A DNA stretch of 64,000 nt from Flammeovirga pectinis (GCF_003970675.1 NZ_CP034562.1:3632001-3696000); one strand, 5' to 3'; counted from the stretch's first letter, positions 27,342 through 37,045 are shown. Numbers and translations: made by a program. The notes: generated from the letters alone by a model not told the origin.

Positions 27342-27372
27342 AAAAAAGCGACCATTAACTGATCGCTTTTTT
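27342..27372 (-). terminator. Terminator of the SpoIIE-phosphatase gene
   Basis: Perfect 10-bp stem AAAAAAGCGA / TCGCTTTTTT with an 11-nt loop. On the minus strand it follows the phosphatase stop, and A/T runs allow it to work on both strands. Confidence 0.75.
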
Positions 27373-27392
27373 TAATATCTATTTATTTACCT

Positions 27393-30300
27393 TTAAAGTC
27401 TTACCCCTAAAATAGTAATATCATCACGTTGAGGAATTTCTCCCATATGCTCTACTAGAGATTTTTCTAAAGCTGATTTTTGCTCTAACATTGGCTTTTC
27501 TGCATTTGCTTGCAGAATATCTATTAGTTGAACTTTACCAAACTTACGCCCTCCTTTATTATTTTGATCCTGAAGACCATCTGTAGTAAGATATACAGAA
27601 GATCCTTTCACTACATCAATTACAGTATTAGAGAAGCTAATTTTAGATGACTTACGACGGTGAACACCACCTACAGATTTATTATCACCTTTGTACTCTA
27701 TTAACTGTTCATTACCCGGCTCTTTTATGTACAATGGTCTCTTTGCACCAGAGAACACTACTCTATCATTACCAGTTAGTGATCTTTCTATCATACATAA
27801 ACAAACGTCCATACCGTCATCATTACTTTTATTTTCCTGATGGAGGGCATCAATAACACCTTCGTTTAGCATGTCTAAGATTTTTGCAGGATCGTATGTT
27901 TTCTTCTGATTAATAATCTCATTCAATAATGTGTTACCAATCATAGACATAAATCCACCTGGTACACCATGACCTGTACAGTCTAATGCTGCAACAAATA
28001 TTCTTTCTGTAACATCTGTTTTAGAGAAGTTAGAACCAGCAATCATGTCCTTGCGTTCATCTATTTTAGAGAACCAATAGAAATCTCCAGATACAATATC
28101 CTTTGGTTTAAAGAATACAAAGTTCTCTAGTAAACCTGTCTGGATTTTTGCATTAGATGGAAGAATGGCTCTCTGAATAGTTTGAGCATATCTAATACTA
28201 TCTGTAATGTGCTTGTTCTGGTTTTCAATTTCTTGGTATGCATTCGCATTTGTCAAGGCAATTGATACGTAAGATGCTAGAGTTCTCAAAATGTTTAACT
28301 CATTTCGAGTATATGCATTCTTTTCATAACTCTGTACTGTAAGTACTCCTAAGGATTCACCAGTAATTAATGGAATATATACCAATGATTTTGGTTCTTC
28401 TGAAGTTCTAAACTCAGGTTCTTCTCTTAAGAAATTATGAATTTCATTTTCATAATCATTTATTACAATCTCTTCACTAGACTTGTAACTAAGAACAGAT
28501 AGGCTATTCTTTTTCTCGATATCATAACTGAAAAGAGGAAGTGTTAATCCGTTTTCTAAGAAATTGATATATTCAATTTTCTCGTATTTCTTTCTATAAA
28601 TACCGATACCAAATACCGCTGCATCCATTAAAGTATTTACATAAGCATAAGCTGTCCAGTTAATTGATTCAAGATCCAGAATTGCGGTAATTTTCTGACC
28701 AAACTCTGATAGTACTTGAATGTTACTATATGCTTTTTCTATTTGTGTTTTTGCTGAAACAAGTTCATCTCTTTGTTTTTCAATTTCTAGGTTTTGGCCT
28801 AAAATTTCTTCGTTTTTAGAAGCAAGCTTAACATTCTTATTACGGTTTTGAACATAACCTGTAATAATCATTGCTAATACGATGAATAACATGATAAACA
28901 TTGCAATAAATACTTTTTTCAAAGTTTCTTGCTCACGAATCAAATTATCTTGAAGTTGTCGTTCACGCTCTAAAAGCTCTAATTCTTGTTCTTTTTGTTT
29001 CGACTTTGTTTCATTTTCTTGAAGACGTAACTCATTCAATTTCTTTGTTCTCTCTAACTGGTCAATTTCTTTAGAAGATTTTTCAGCTTGTAGAGCATTC
29101 ATAGTAAGCATTAAATCTTGCTCCTGTTGTTTCTGCTCTAATTCTTGTTCTCTAAGCTGACTTTCCTTTAAATATTGATCTTGTTGTAAAAGTTCTAAGT
29201 CTTTTGCTTTACGCGCATTTTCTTCTTGTAAACGTTTCATTGATGCCTCTGCAACCTTACGGTCCATTATTAAGAGGTCAATCTCTTTTTCTTTTTCCTG
29301 TGCTGTTATACGAGCATTTGCTACTTCTTTTAGCTTTCTTCTCTCTACAGCTAGTGTACTATCTTTTAAAGCAATCAAACGTTTAGTTGTATTGAATGCT
29401 CTTTTGTAATCATTTGTTTTTACATACACATCAGCAATCTGACGGTAGTTTTTCTCCATTCGAGTAAAATCCCCCGCTTCCTTAGCATACTGAGAACTTT
29501 TTTCAAAATACTTTCTTGCTTCTGCGTAATTACCTTTTCCTAAAAATACAGTTGCTTTATAAGAATAAGCTTGAGCAATAGGTCCGGGTTGACCTTGTTT
29601 TATACGAATTCCTAATACCTGATCATAAGCTTTTAATGCTTCTGAATAACGCATGTTCTGATTAGAAAGCGTACCAATATTTGTCAATAATGTTGTATTC
29701 TGAGATTCAGGCTTACCAAACCTTCTATTTACAGCTAATGCTTTTTGAAAATATTTAAGTGCTTCAGAACGCTTATCTAATTTTTCAAAACATACTCCAA
29801 TATCATTTAAAGGTACATGAGAACCTTCTTCATCACCTAGAATTTTTTTATTTGAAAGGATCTGAAAGTTAATTTCTTTTGCTTCTTCATAATTTGCTCT
29901 ACGCATTTCAATAGAAGCAATCTTACCTAACTGAGTATTATGAGATTGTAAATCGTTTTTATTGTTCTGTAAAACGTATCGTTCATTGTAGTATTCGGCA
30001 CTTTTTCTAAAATAAACTAACGCAGACTCATAATTTCTTAATTTAAGGTACGAATTACCTAATAACGTCCATATTTCACTTTGGCGTTTTAGGTCATTCA
30101 TTCTTTCTGCAACCTTCAATGCTTTCAGCTCATATTGAATTGCGTTGTCGTAGACACCCCAATCTTGATACAAAAAACAGATTTCTCCATATGCATTATA
30201 CAATGGAATGTCATCATTTTCTGCTTCATATATTTTGACTGCTTTAATTCCATACTCAATTGCTGTATCAAATTCTCTTTTCAATTTGTACATCATTGAA

Positions 30301-30572
30301 TACACCAACAAAGCATCTGCTTTACCAATAGGATAATCAACTTTTTCAGATATTTTCAATGCTAATTCTGCAGATTTCTGCATAGAATTGAAATTACTTC
30401 TATCTAGTTCTAAACGTGATAGTTTAATTAACTTATCTACCTTACGTTTTCCATCAGGCATGGTTGAAATTTGCTTTTTCAACTCATTAACATTCTGTGA
30501 ATAAGATAAATTTGTAAAAAAAAGTAGCCCAATAAGTACTAAAAATATTTTTGCGATTTTTTTATCAAACAT
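27393..30572 (-). CDS. TPR / coiled-coil / GAF / SpoIIE (PP2C) signalling protein
   Basis: A 1059-residue serine/threonine phosphatase of the RsbU/SpoIIE type. The signal sequence (LLFFTNLSYSQ) places the TPR array (about residues 35-400) in the periplasm. A long Gln/Glu/Lys-rich coiled coil follows to about 545, then a membrane helix near 555-575. A GAF domain covers about 610-780 and the SpoIIE PP2C domain 800-1059. The phosphatase shows the metal-binding motifs VSGDFYWF, ALDCTGHGVPGGFMS and QRDDITILG. Such proteins commonly dephosphorylate an anti-sigma antagonist, but no partner gene is adjacent. Single-gene unit with its own terminator. Confidence 0.9.
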   Translation of the reverse strand: MFDKKIAKIFLVLIGLLFFTNLSYSQNVNELKKQISTMPDGKRKVDKLIKLSRLELDRSNFNSMQKSAELALKISEKVDYPIGKADALLVYSMMYKLKREFDTAIEYGIKAVKIYEAENDDIPLYNAYGEICFLYQDWGVYDNAIQYELKALKVAERMNDLKRQSEIWTLLGNSYLKLRNYESALVYFRKSAEYYNERYVLQNNKNDLQSHNTQLGKIASIEMRRANYEEAKEINFQILSNKKILGDEEGSHVPLNDIGVCFEKLDKRSEALKYFQKALAVNRRFGKPESQNTTLLTNIGTLSNQNMRYSEALKAYDQVLGIRIKQGQPGPIAQAYSYKATVFLGKGNYAEARKYFEKSSQYAKEAGDFTRMEKNYRQIADVYVKTNDYKRAFNTTKRLIALKDSTLAVERRKLKEVANARITAQEKEKEIDLLIMDRKVAEASMKRLQEENARKAKDLELLQQDQYLKESQLREQELEQKQQEQDLMLTMNALQAEKSSKEIDQLERTKKLNELRLQENETKSKQKEQELELLERERQLQDNLIREQETLKKVFIAMFIMLFIVLAMIITGYVQNRNKNVKLASKNEEILGQNLEIEKQRDELVSAKTQIEKAYSNIQVLSEFGQKITAILDLESINWTAYAYVNTLMDAAVFGIGIYRKKYEKIEYINFLENGLTLPLFSYDIEKKNSLSVLSYKSSEEIVINDYENEIHNFLREEPEFRTSEEPKSLVYIPLITGESLGVLTVQSYEKNAYTRNELNILRTLASYVSIALTNANAYQEIENQNKHITDSIRYAQTIQRAILPSNAKIQTGLLENFVFFKPKDIVSGDFYWFSKIDERKDMIAGSNFSKTDVTERIFVAALDCTGHGVPGGFMSMIGNTLLNEIINQKKTYDPAKILDMLNEGVIDALHQENKSNDDGMDVCLCMIERSLTGNDRVVFSGAKRPLYIKEPGNEQLIEYKGDNKSVGGVHRRKSSKISFSNTVIDVVKGSSVYLTTDGLQDQNNKGGRKFGKVQLIDILQANAEKPMLEQKSALEKSLVEHMGEIPQRDDITILGVRL

Positions 30573-30760
30573 ATGCCGAGTTAGTCTAAAATCTTAATAC
30601 GAATAGAGTAAATTTTAAAAAATTGGATATTTAACACTGAATTAGCGAGAAAAATACACTTATTCCTGTAATGTACATAACATTATATAATCATTCCAAG
30701 TAAATATTTAATTATAAATAGTAGGCAATAAAAATGCCATAACTACAACTTGAATTAATA

Positions 30761-32215
30761 CTATTTAGCCATAATATCCATTAACGGTTCCAGTGCTTTC
30801 CTCACTTGTTTACTTTTACAAGAAAAATTATTTACAATTACAGTAAAAACTAATATTTCTCCATTGCTTGTTTTAACAAAGCCTGCATAGCTTCTAACTC
30901 TTCTCATAGAGCCACTTTTACCCGTAATTTTACCTTTTGCATTATTATATTTACAAAAGTATTTTAACGTTCCAGAAGTGCCCGTAACAGCAAGAGATTT
31001 AAAAAATGATGGATAAACAGCATCTTTTGTCATTTGCTCCAAATACTGCGTCATGTGTTTAGCAGAAAAAGCTCCAAATGGAGATAAACCACTTCCATCT
31101 TCTAAAAATAAACCTTGAGTATCAACCCCTACTTCTTCAATACAACTTAACAATGTGGAAGTTATATCTTCAGGAAGTATTGATCCCGTCTCATTAATAC
31201 TAACGGTCTTTATGATCGCTTCCGCATATAGATTGATACTTTTTTTATTTGTTTTATTAATTATCCAAGATAAATCATGTGAAAACACACTGCAAAGCGG
31301 TTTTACAATAGGTAATTTATTTTTATCATATACTACTTTCACCTCATTATTATCAATAATTACTCCTTGAGAAGCTAAAGTATCAGCCAAAATCCAACCT
31401 GCATGATAGTCAGGATTTGTAATACCTCCTTTCACTTTAAAAGATGATCTATTGGGTGGTAGTGTGCCTCTTATAATGTGACTATCAGAATAAGGCGACG
31501 AAAATATAAAAGAATTATCTCCTGTACCTTTCTCTCCTGCTAAAACTTCGGATTTAACTTTTAAATAAGGTGCTTTTGGTTTTATATCTATTATTGATGC
31601 TACTTGACTCTGACTACCTGTTTTAAGGTACAAGTAATACATATTATCATTTACATTTAGTGATGCCACTCCAGCTCCATAATAATTTCCAAGATCCTCC
31701 CAAACCCACTTTGGTGGTGTAGTTAATTGTCCATATAAACTTGCATCAATAATAACTTTACCTTTAATCTCTTTTAAGCCAGGAATAGATGCTACAATTG
31801 CACTGTCTAGACTCCTTAATTGTAGGGTTGGATCACCTGCTCCATGAATTACTAAATCACCATCTAAAACACCATTATATATTTGCCCTGTATAAGATAC
31901 TCTTGTCTCATATTTAAAACCTTCTCCAAGTTTTTTTAAACCAATACCTGTTGTAAAAAGTTTAGTTATTGAGGCTGGTGTTAAAGATGTTTCTTCATTA
32001 TAGCCATATTCTAATGGTTTACCAGAAAGCGACTTAACATGAAAAGAAATTGAACCTCCTTTCATCCATTCACTATCTTGTATAGTGTTAACAGCTTCTT
32101 TTATTTGTTGAATTTTTGATTGAGCGCCTACTTGATTATTAAAAAATAAAAAAATGACGTAAAAAAATAATACCTTAATAGTAGTATTTAAGTGGAGTTT
32201 TCTAAAAATAGACAT
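30761..32215 (-). CDS. dacB: D-Ala-D-Ala carboxypeptidase/endopeptidase, PBP4 type
   Basis: A peptidase S13 family enzyme that trims or opens peptidoglycan crosslinks in the periplasm. The signal sequence ends near residue 31 (NNQVGAQ). The active-site Ser-x-x-Lys motif is Ser82-Ile-Thr-Lys85 in LTPASITKLF. The second motif region is EDGSGLSPFG, and the third is KITGKSGSM with the KSG variant of KTG. The length of 484 residues fits PBP4. It is next to the SpoIIE-type gene but 188 bp apart, with no shared operon sign. Together with the LysM transglycosylase it gives the window two wall-remodelling enzymes. Confidence 0.9.
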   Translation of the reverse strand: MSIFRKLHLNTTIKVLFFYVIFLFFNNQVGAQSKIQQIKEAVNTIQDSEWMKGGSISFHVKSLSGKPLEYGYNEETSLTPASITKLFTTGIGLKKLGEGFKYETRVSYTGQIYNGVLDGDLVIHGAGDPTLQLRSLDSAIVASIPGLKEIKGKVIIDASLYGQLTTPPKWVWEDLGNYYGAGVASLNVNDNMYYLYLKTGSQSQVASIIDIKPKAPYLKVKSEVLAGEKGTGDNSFIFSSPYSDSHIIRGTLPPNRSSFKVKGGITNPDYHAGWILADTLASQGVIIDNNEVKVVYDKNKLPIVKPLCSVFSHDLSWIINKTNKKSINLYAEAIIKTVSINETGSILPEDITSTLLSCIEEVGVDTQGLFLEDGSGLSPFGAFSAKHMTQYLEQMTKDAVYPSFFKSLAVTGTSGTLKYFCKYNNAKGKITGKSGSMRRVRSYAGFVKTSNGEILVFTVIVNNFSCKSKQVRKALEPLMDIMAK

Positions 32216-32344
32216 GATTTTAACTTCGTTTATATGGCAATTTCTAGGTAAATTTGAGAATTACAAGCAAATTCTTGATACATTTTATCAAAAATTGCCT
32301 CAACTAAAGAAAAGAATAAATATTCATATTTAAATAAAATACAT

Positions 32345-33328
32345 TTGATAGAGAAAGTAATCCCTTTAGAAGATGTCGCTCTAGTCGATTTCTTGGGTGT
32401 TGACAATAGCAATATCAAAGAATTATCTACAGCATTTCCTAACAGTAAAATTATTGCTAGAGGTAGCGAAATAAGAATACAAGGTGCTAGTGCTGAAATA
32501 ATTAGAGTACATAAAGCTATAAACGAACTTCTAATTCATTACAGGAAGTTTGGTAAAGTAACAGTAGATAATATACTTGATTACGTTGAAATGAATGCTG
32601 ATTTACAAGATGCAGACGTTAAAGACGAAATTCTCCTTTATGGTGCAAAAGGTATTGCTATTAGACCCAAAACAAGTAACCAACAGAAACTTGTTGATGC
32701 TGTTAAAAAGAATGATCTTGTTTTTGCACTCGGACCTGCAGGTACTGGTAAAACGTATGTTGCAACGGCTCTTGCTGTAAAAGCACTCAAAAATAAGCAA
32801 GTAAAAAGAATTATTATATCTAGACCTGCTGTAGAAGCCGGAGAAAGTTTAGGTTTCCTTCCGGGAGACTTAAAAGATAAAGTTGATCCTTATTTACGAC
32901 CTATTTATGATGCTTTAGATGACATGATTCCATCAGAAAAATTAAAATTCTATATGGAAAATCGTGTGATTGAAATCGCACCATTAGCCTACATGAGAGG
33001 TAGAACATTAAGTAATGCATTTGTTTTACTTGATGAAGCTCAGAATACAACTGAGATGCAAATGAAAATGTTACTTACACGTTTAGGGTTAGACTCTAAA
33101 ATGATTATTACTGGTGATATTTCTCAGATTGATTTACCTCCAAGACAAAAATCTGGTTTAGTGGTTGCATCAAAAATTCTTGATAATGTAACGGGTATTA
33201 AAGTACTTCATCTTACACAAAAAGATGTTGTTCGCCACCGCCTAGTTAAAAATATCATTTCTGCATATCAAAAATCAGACGACCGTAAAAAGGCAATAAA
33301 AGAAGAGCATAGAAATGAAAATAAATAG
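32345..33328 (+). CDS. phoH: PhoH-family ATPase
   Basis: A cytoplasmic P-loop ATPase of the PhoH/PhoL family, linked to RNA metabolism. The N terminus (about 1-100) is a KH-like region. Walker A is GPAGTGKT (about 130-137) and Walker B is FVLLDEAQNTT (about 225). The length of 327 residues is typical. The start is TTG at 32345: no in-frame ATG precedes MIEKVIPLEDV, which matches the usual PhoH N terminus. The 3' end overlaps the rhomboid gene by 14 bp, so the two are translationally coupled. Confidence 0.9.
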   Translation: MIEKVIPLEDVALVDFLGVDNSNIKELSTAFPNSKIIARGSEIRIQGASAEIIRVHKAINELLIHYRKFGKVTVDNILDYVEMNADLQDADVKDEILLYGAKGIAIRPKTSNQQKLVDAVKKNDLVFALGPAGTGKTYVATALAVKALKNKQVKRIIISRPAVEAGESLGFLPGDLKDKVDPYLRPIYDALDDMIPSEKLKFYMENRVIEIAPLAYMRGRTLSNAFVLLDEAQNTTEMQMKMLLTRLGLDSKMIITGDISQIDLPPRQKSGLVVASKILDNVTGIKVLHLTQKDVVRHRLVKNIISAYQKSDDRKKAIKEEHRNENK

Positions 33329-33980
33329 AGGTTTAAAAATAACGCTTCTATTATTGGCAATTGCTTGGCTTCTAAAGATTATTGAATGGTCTTTAGAAGT
33401 CAATCTTTATCATCTTGGTATCTATCCTAGAAATCGATTAGGTTTTTTCGGGATATTCTTTTCTCCCTTCATTCATGGTGGATTAAAACATATAATCTCA
33501 AATAGCTTTTCCTTTTGTATTCTATGTTTTTCACTTTACTTATTTATCCCAAAAATCGCCTCTAAAGTACTTATACAGCTAACACTAATAAGCGGTTGTA
33601 TGGTTTGGTTTTTTGCACGCCCCTCCTTTCATATAGGTGCAAGTGGTGTTATTTACGGAATAGCTTCCTTTTTATTCTTTCTTGGTATTTTTCAAAAGAA
33701 TCCTGGCTCTTTAATCATTTCACTTTGCATTGCTGTATTGTATCAAGGTATGCTTACGGGATTAATTCCAAATGAACAGGGAGTTTCGTGGGAATCTCAT
33801 TTATCTGGTAGTATTGCTGGGCTAGTATTAGCGTACTATTACAAGAATATCGAAACTGAGTTTTCTCAGAAAAAGGAAATAAAAATTGAAGATGATTTTA
33901 GTTTCGAAGGGTATCGAAATATTGAAAACAAGGCTTTTATTTATAAATACAGTGACAATAATAAAAGAGTAAAGGAATAA
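33315..33980 (+). CDS. Rhomboid-family intramembrane serine protease
   Basis: A 221-residue membrane protein with about six helices. The catalytic pair is visible: Ser110 in HIGASGVIYG and His162 in WESHLSGS. The upstream HGGLKHIISNS motif holds the His and Asn residues of the oxyanion site. Rhomboids cleave other membrane proteins within the bilayer; the substrate is unknown. The coding region begins inside phoH (14-bp overlap). A short charged tail (EIKIEDDFSFEGY) is cytoplasmic by the usual topology. No terminator is evident before the K+ channel gene. Confidence 0.88.
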   Translation: MKINRGLKITLLLLAIAWLLKIIEWSLEVNLYHLGIYPRNRLGFFGIFFSPFIHGGLKHIISNSFSFCILCFSLYLFIPKIASKVLIQLTLISGCMVWFFARPSFHIGASGVIYGIASFLFFLGIFQKNPGSLIISLCIAVLYQGMLTGLIPNEQGVSWESHLSGSIAGLVLAYYYKNIETEFSQKKEIKIEDDFSFEGYRNIENKAFIYKYSDNNKRVKE

Positions 33981-34054
33981 ATAATTTCATTTTTTATCTT
34001 TCTTATTGATACATTTATAGCAGACCAAATAAATAGACAACAGATTTACTAATA

Positions 34055-35131
34055 ATGATATTTAATTTTTTCAGACAACTTCAGTTACATAAAAACAGTG
34101 ATGTTTATAAAAGACTACAGCAAATTTTACTTTACACCTTAGGGATAAATATTCTATTTGCTGTCCTTTTTAAAAATATTGAACAAGTTTCTTGGAACGA
34201 AGCTATTTGGCAAACTTGGCAAACTGCAACAACCGTTGGTTATGGAAACAAACCTGCAGAAACTCTTGCAGGTAGAATTATCACAATGCTACTTAGTACA
34301 GTAAGTATTGCGTTCGTCGGTGCATTATTTGGTGCCGTATTTGACTATAGAGAACACCATAAAACACAAAAAAAATTAGGCTTTATGAACAATCCATATA
34401 AAGACGGTTACGTCGTTTTCAACTTTCCAGGTATAAACATAGCAAAACATTTTATAGATGAGTTAAGAGCTGTTGAGCATAATGTCGGTATTTGCTTTGT
34501 TGATAATCATATTGAAACACTTCCAGACGAGATTGCATCTCTACCTAATATTCATTTTTTAAAAGGTAGTCCATTACAACAACAAACATATACCAATGCA
34601 CAGGTAAATAAAAATAAAACAATTATTGTATTCCCTGTCCATCATAAGACATCTACTTCGGATGGTAGCACTAAAACCACAATAGATCTTCTAGAGCGTT
34701 TTATTACAAGTTCTACTAGAGTTCTTTTCGTATTAGTTGATCAGTCTAATGCATGGATGTTTGATACGAATAATGCTACGCATGTAAATGCAGACCTCTC
34801 TATTTTAGCAATTGTACAGGAATGTCAAGATCCTTATTCTGCTAAAGTGATAGAGGATTTACTCTATAATACACAAGGAGCTAACCCTATGACTGTGACA
34901 GTAAATAAGTTAGCAGGTATCTCTTGGAAAGATTTTCAGATCAATATGATGCATGTTTTATCTGACTATAAATTTGATTGTAATGTACTCTCTATCATTA
35001 GAGATGGACAGAGTAATTCTTGTCCAAAACCCTCTGAAATACTCGAAAAAGGGGATTTATTATCAATAGCTACCTATGACGAATTTCCTTGGGAAGATTT
35101 TGAAGAGAAAATAATAGAACTACAATCTTGA
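34055..35131 (+). CDS. Two-helix potassium channel with an RCK-like domain
   Basis: A 358-residue channel subunit. A first membrane helix near residues 22-40 is followed by the pore loop QTATTVGYG (filter 60-64) and a second helix near 72-92. This is the two-TM Kch/KcsA-like layout. The cytoplasmic part resembles a TrkA-N/RCK regulator, but the nucleotide-binding glycine motif is degenerate (FNFPGINIAKHF in place of GxGxxG), so ligand binding is doubtful. Tetramer assembly is expected from the family. It lies 74 bp after the rhomboid gene and may be read from the same promoter. Confidence 0.87.
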   Translation: MIFNFFRQLQLHKNSDVYKRLQQILLYTLGINILFAVLFKNIEQVSWNEAIWQTWQTATTVGYGNKPAETLAGRIITMLLSTVSIAFVGALFGAVFDYREHHKTQKKLGFMNNPYKDGYVVFNFPGINIAKHFIDELRAVEHNVGICFVDNHIETLPDEIASLPNIHFLKGSPLQQQTYTNAQVNKNKTIIVFPVHHKTSTSDGSTKTTIDLLERFITSSTRVLFVLVDQSNAWMFDTNNATHVNADLSILAIVQECQDPYSAKVIEDLLYNTQGANPMTVTVNKLAGISWKDFQINMMHVLSDYKFDCNVLSIIRDGQSNSCPKPSEILEKGDLLSIATYDEFPWEDFEEKIIELQS

Positions 35132-35204
35132 TTCTCAATAAGAATCATTTAGAAATCTTATTGAATATTTTAGTGAATCACTTTCCTTTTATCTAAAACT
35201 TATT

Positions 35205-35212
35205 TATATTTG
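35205..35212 (+). promoter_or_regulatory. Candidate -7 element of the rpsU promoter
   Basis: TATATTTG, exact TAnnTTTG match 54 bp before the rpsU start. The -33 region has only a weak TTT. Confidence 0.5.
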
Positions 35213-35265
35213 CGATCCGAAATCATGGATTGAATTTGAAAAAACCTTCATAAAAGGAAAATATA

Positions 35266-35460
35266 ATGATCGAAATTAAAGTAAAAGATAACGAGTCTAT
35301 CGACCGTGCTCTTAAGCGTTTCAAAAAGAAATTTGAGAGAACTAAAGTTCTTCGTGAATTACGTGGTCGTGCGTATTACGAGAAATCTTCTGTAACTGAC
35401 AGAAAGAAAGCAATCAAAACTGCTTACAAAATCAAAATGAGAACTGAGCAAGGAGCTTAA
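35266..35460 (+). CDS. rpsU: 30S ribosomal protein S21
   Basis: A 64-residue basic protein of the small subunit, close to mRNA binding at the anti-Shine-Dalgarno region. It shows the S21 pattern IDRALKRFKKKFER then RELRGRAYYEKSS. The length is normal. It begins a small group rpsU-xer-hpf with a terminator after rpsU, an order seen repeatedly in Bacteroidota. Confidence 0.95.
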   Translation: MIEIKVKDNESIDRALKRFKKKFERTKVLRELRGRAYYEKSSVTDRKKAIKTAYKIKMRTEQGA

Positions 35461-35484
35461 TCTTATTTTGTATTCTCTTAAAAG

Positions 35485-35515
35485 AAGCCTATCAATATTA
35501 TGTATTGATAGGCTT
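35485..35515 (+). terminator. Terminator of rpsU
   Basis: Perfect 12-bp stem AAGCCTATCAAT / ATTGATAGGCTT, 7-nt loop, then T5 after the arm. Confidence 0.85.
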
Positions 35516-35584
35516 TTTGCGTTTTAAATTTTCAAATTTTCAATAAAAACCGTATTTTGTTTCTCAGAGGACAGAATTCAATTT

Positions 35585-36478
35585 ATGATTACACCATTCC
35601 AATCTTTTTTAAATCACTTACAGTTCGAAAAAAAGGTTAGTAGCCACACGCTTACTGCTTATAAAACGGATTTACTACAGTTTGATACTTTTATTAAACT
35701 AGAGGATGATACAAGTACCTTAGAAGGTGTAAAAAAAGCTGAAGTTAGGCTTTGGATAAGCACTTTAATGGAAGAAGAATTAAGTACTCGAAGTATTAAC
35801 AGGAAAATGGCCTCGTTAAAGAGTTTCTTTAAGTTTCTTAGAAAAAGAGATATTATAGAAGTGGACCCTTCAAAATCTATTCATGCCTTAAAAACTCCTT
35901 CAAGACTGCCTCAAAGTGTTAAGAGTACCGAGATGAATCATCTATTAACAGATGAAGTTTTCGAAGATAATTTTGATGGAATCAGAGATAAATTAATTTT
36001 TGAGTTTCTTTATGGAACTGGTTTAAGGTCTTCAGAGTTATTACAAATAGAAATTAATGCTATTGATTTCTCAAGTAACACTGTAAAAGTACTTGGTAAA
36101 AGAAATAAAGAAAGAATAGTCCCCTTACACGCACAGTTAGTACATCAATTAAGATATTACCTTGATAAGAGAAAGAATTACGACACCCAAAACCTCTTTA
36201 TTACCGAAGAGGGTGCCCCCTTGAAGTATCAACAACTTTATCACCTTGTAAAAAGGTATTTAAAGGAAAACACAACCGTTGGAAAAAAATCTCCACATAT
36301 TTTACGACATTCTTTTGCGACAAATATGCTTGAAAACGGAGCAGCTCTAAATGATATCAAAGAGTTACTTGGTCATGCTAACTTATCTGCAACTCAGATA
36401 TATACACATTCATCTTTATCTAGGATGAAAAAAGTACATGCTCAAGCACATCCAAGGTCAGGAAAAAAATCTACTTAA
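35585..36478 (+). CDS. xerC: Tyrosine recombinase XerC/XerD
   Basis: A site-specific recombinase, probably resolving chromosome dimers at dif. The 297-residue length, SAM-like N-terminal domain (about 1-100) and complete catalytic set fit a chromosomal Xer protein: Arg148 in GTGLRSSE, Lys172 in LGKRNKERIVPL, His238 and Arg241 in HILRHSF, His264 in LLGHANLS, and Tyr273 in QIYTH. There are no phage genes nearby, and it lies between rpsU and hpf as in many Bacteroidota genomes. XerC and XerD cannot be separated here, so the symbol is tentative. Confidence 0.85.
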   Translation: MITPFQSFLNHLQFEKKVSSHTLTAYKTDLLQFDTFIKLEDDTSTLEGVKKAEVRLWISTLMEEELSTRSINRKMASLKSFFKFLRKRDIIEVDPSKSIHALKTPSRLPQSVKSTEMNHLLTDEVFEDNFDGIRDKLIFEFLYGTGLRSSELLQIEINAIDFSSNTVKVLGKRNKERIVPLHAQLVHQLRYYLDKRKNYDTQNLFITEEGAPLKYQQLYHLVKRYLKENTTVGKKSPHILRHSFATNMLENGAALNDIKELLGHANLSATQIYTHSSLSRMKKVHAQAHPRSGKKST

Positions 36479-36670
36479 AAATTAGTAAAATGTGGTATTT
36501 TGACACAACCAAGTCAAAAAATAATCGTACATTAGAATAGAAGTTAACGGTTATTTTGAGCTTTTAGTCGCACCTTTTTTTGGTGCAAAAAATGTACATT
36601 TTAAATGTATAAAAACAACATCTTTTTTTTAAAATTGAATCTTTTCATAACACTTTAAAACAGTAAAAAT

Positions 36671-36985
36671 ATGAAACTCGACATCCAATCAATACATTTC
36701 ACAGCAGATCAAAAATTAATTGATTTCATTGAAACAAAAGTAAATAAATTAGAAACTTTTTACGACAGATTTGTTGACGGAGAAGTTTTCTTAAGAGTAG
36801 AAAAAAACAGTGACAATAGTCGAGATAATAAAGTTGTAGAGATTAAATTAAATATCCCTGGTGATACATTAGTAGCTAAAAAGCATGGTGTGTCATTCGA
36901 AGCAGCTACAGATGATGCTACTGAATCATTACGTCGTCAAGTAAAGAAATTTAAAGAAAAATTATTAGACAAATCTGGAGCTTAA
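36671..36985 (+). CDS. hpf: Ribosome hibernation promoting factor (HPF/RaiA family)
   Basis: A 104-residue short-form HPF that binds the 30S subunit to inactivate ribosomes in stationary phase. It shows the beta-alpha fold start MKLDIQSIHFTADQKL and the hallmark C-terminal basic helix EAATDDATESLRRQVKKF. The length fits the short form without the extra dimerisation domain of long HPF. A 190-bp leader upstream contains a GCACC/GGTGC hairpin (36570-36586) of unknown role. Confidence 0.9.
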   Translation: MKLDIQSIHFTADQKLIDFIETKVNKLETFYDRFVDGEVFLRVEKNSDNSRDNKVVEIKLNIPGDTLVAKKHGVSFEAATDDATESLRRQVKKFKEKLLDKSGA

Positions 36986-37045
36986 TCCTCCATGCTTTTA
37001 AAATGTACATAGACTAAAAGTATATTATACATAAAAGATGTTTAG

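Noticed and set aside
30690-30760. GGCA/TGCC hairpin after the PBP4 gene
   Set aside because: Only four base pairs with a loose loop; too weak to call a terminator.
35585-36478. Tyrosine recombinase considered as a mobile-element integrase
   Set aside because: Size and domain pattern fit chromosomal XerC/D, its neighbours are rpsU and hpf, and no att sites or phage genes are seen.
36570-36586. GCACC/GGTGC hairpin before hpf as a terminator of the recombinase gene
   Set aside because: The loop is T-rich but no T tract follows the stem on the plus strand.
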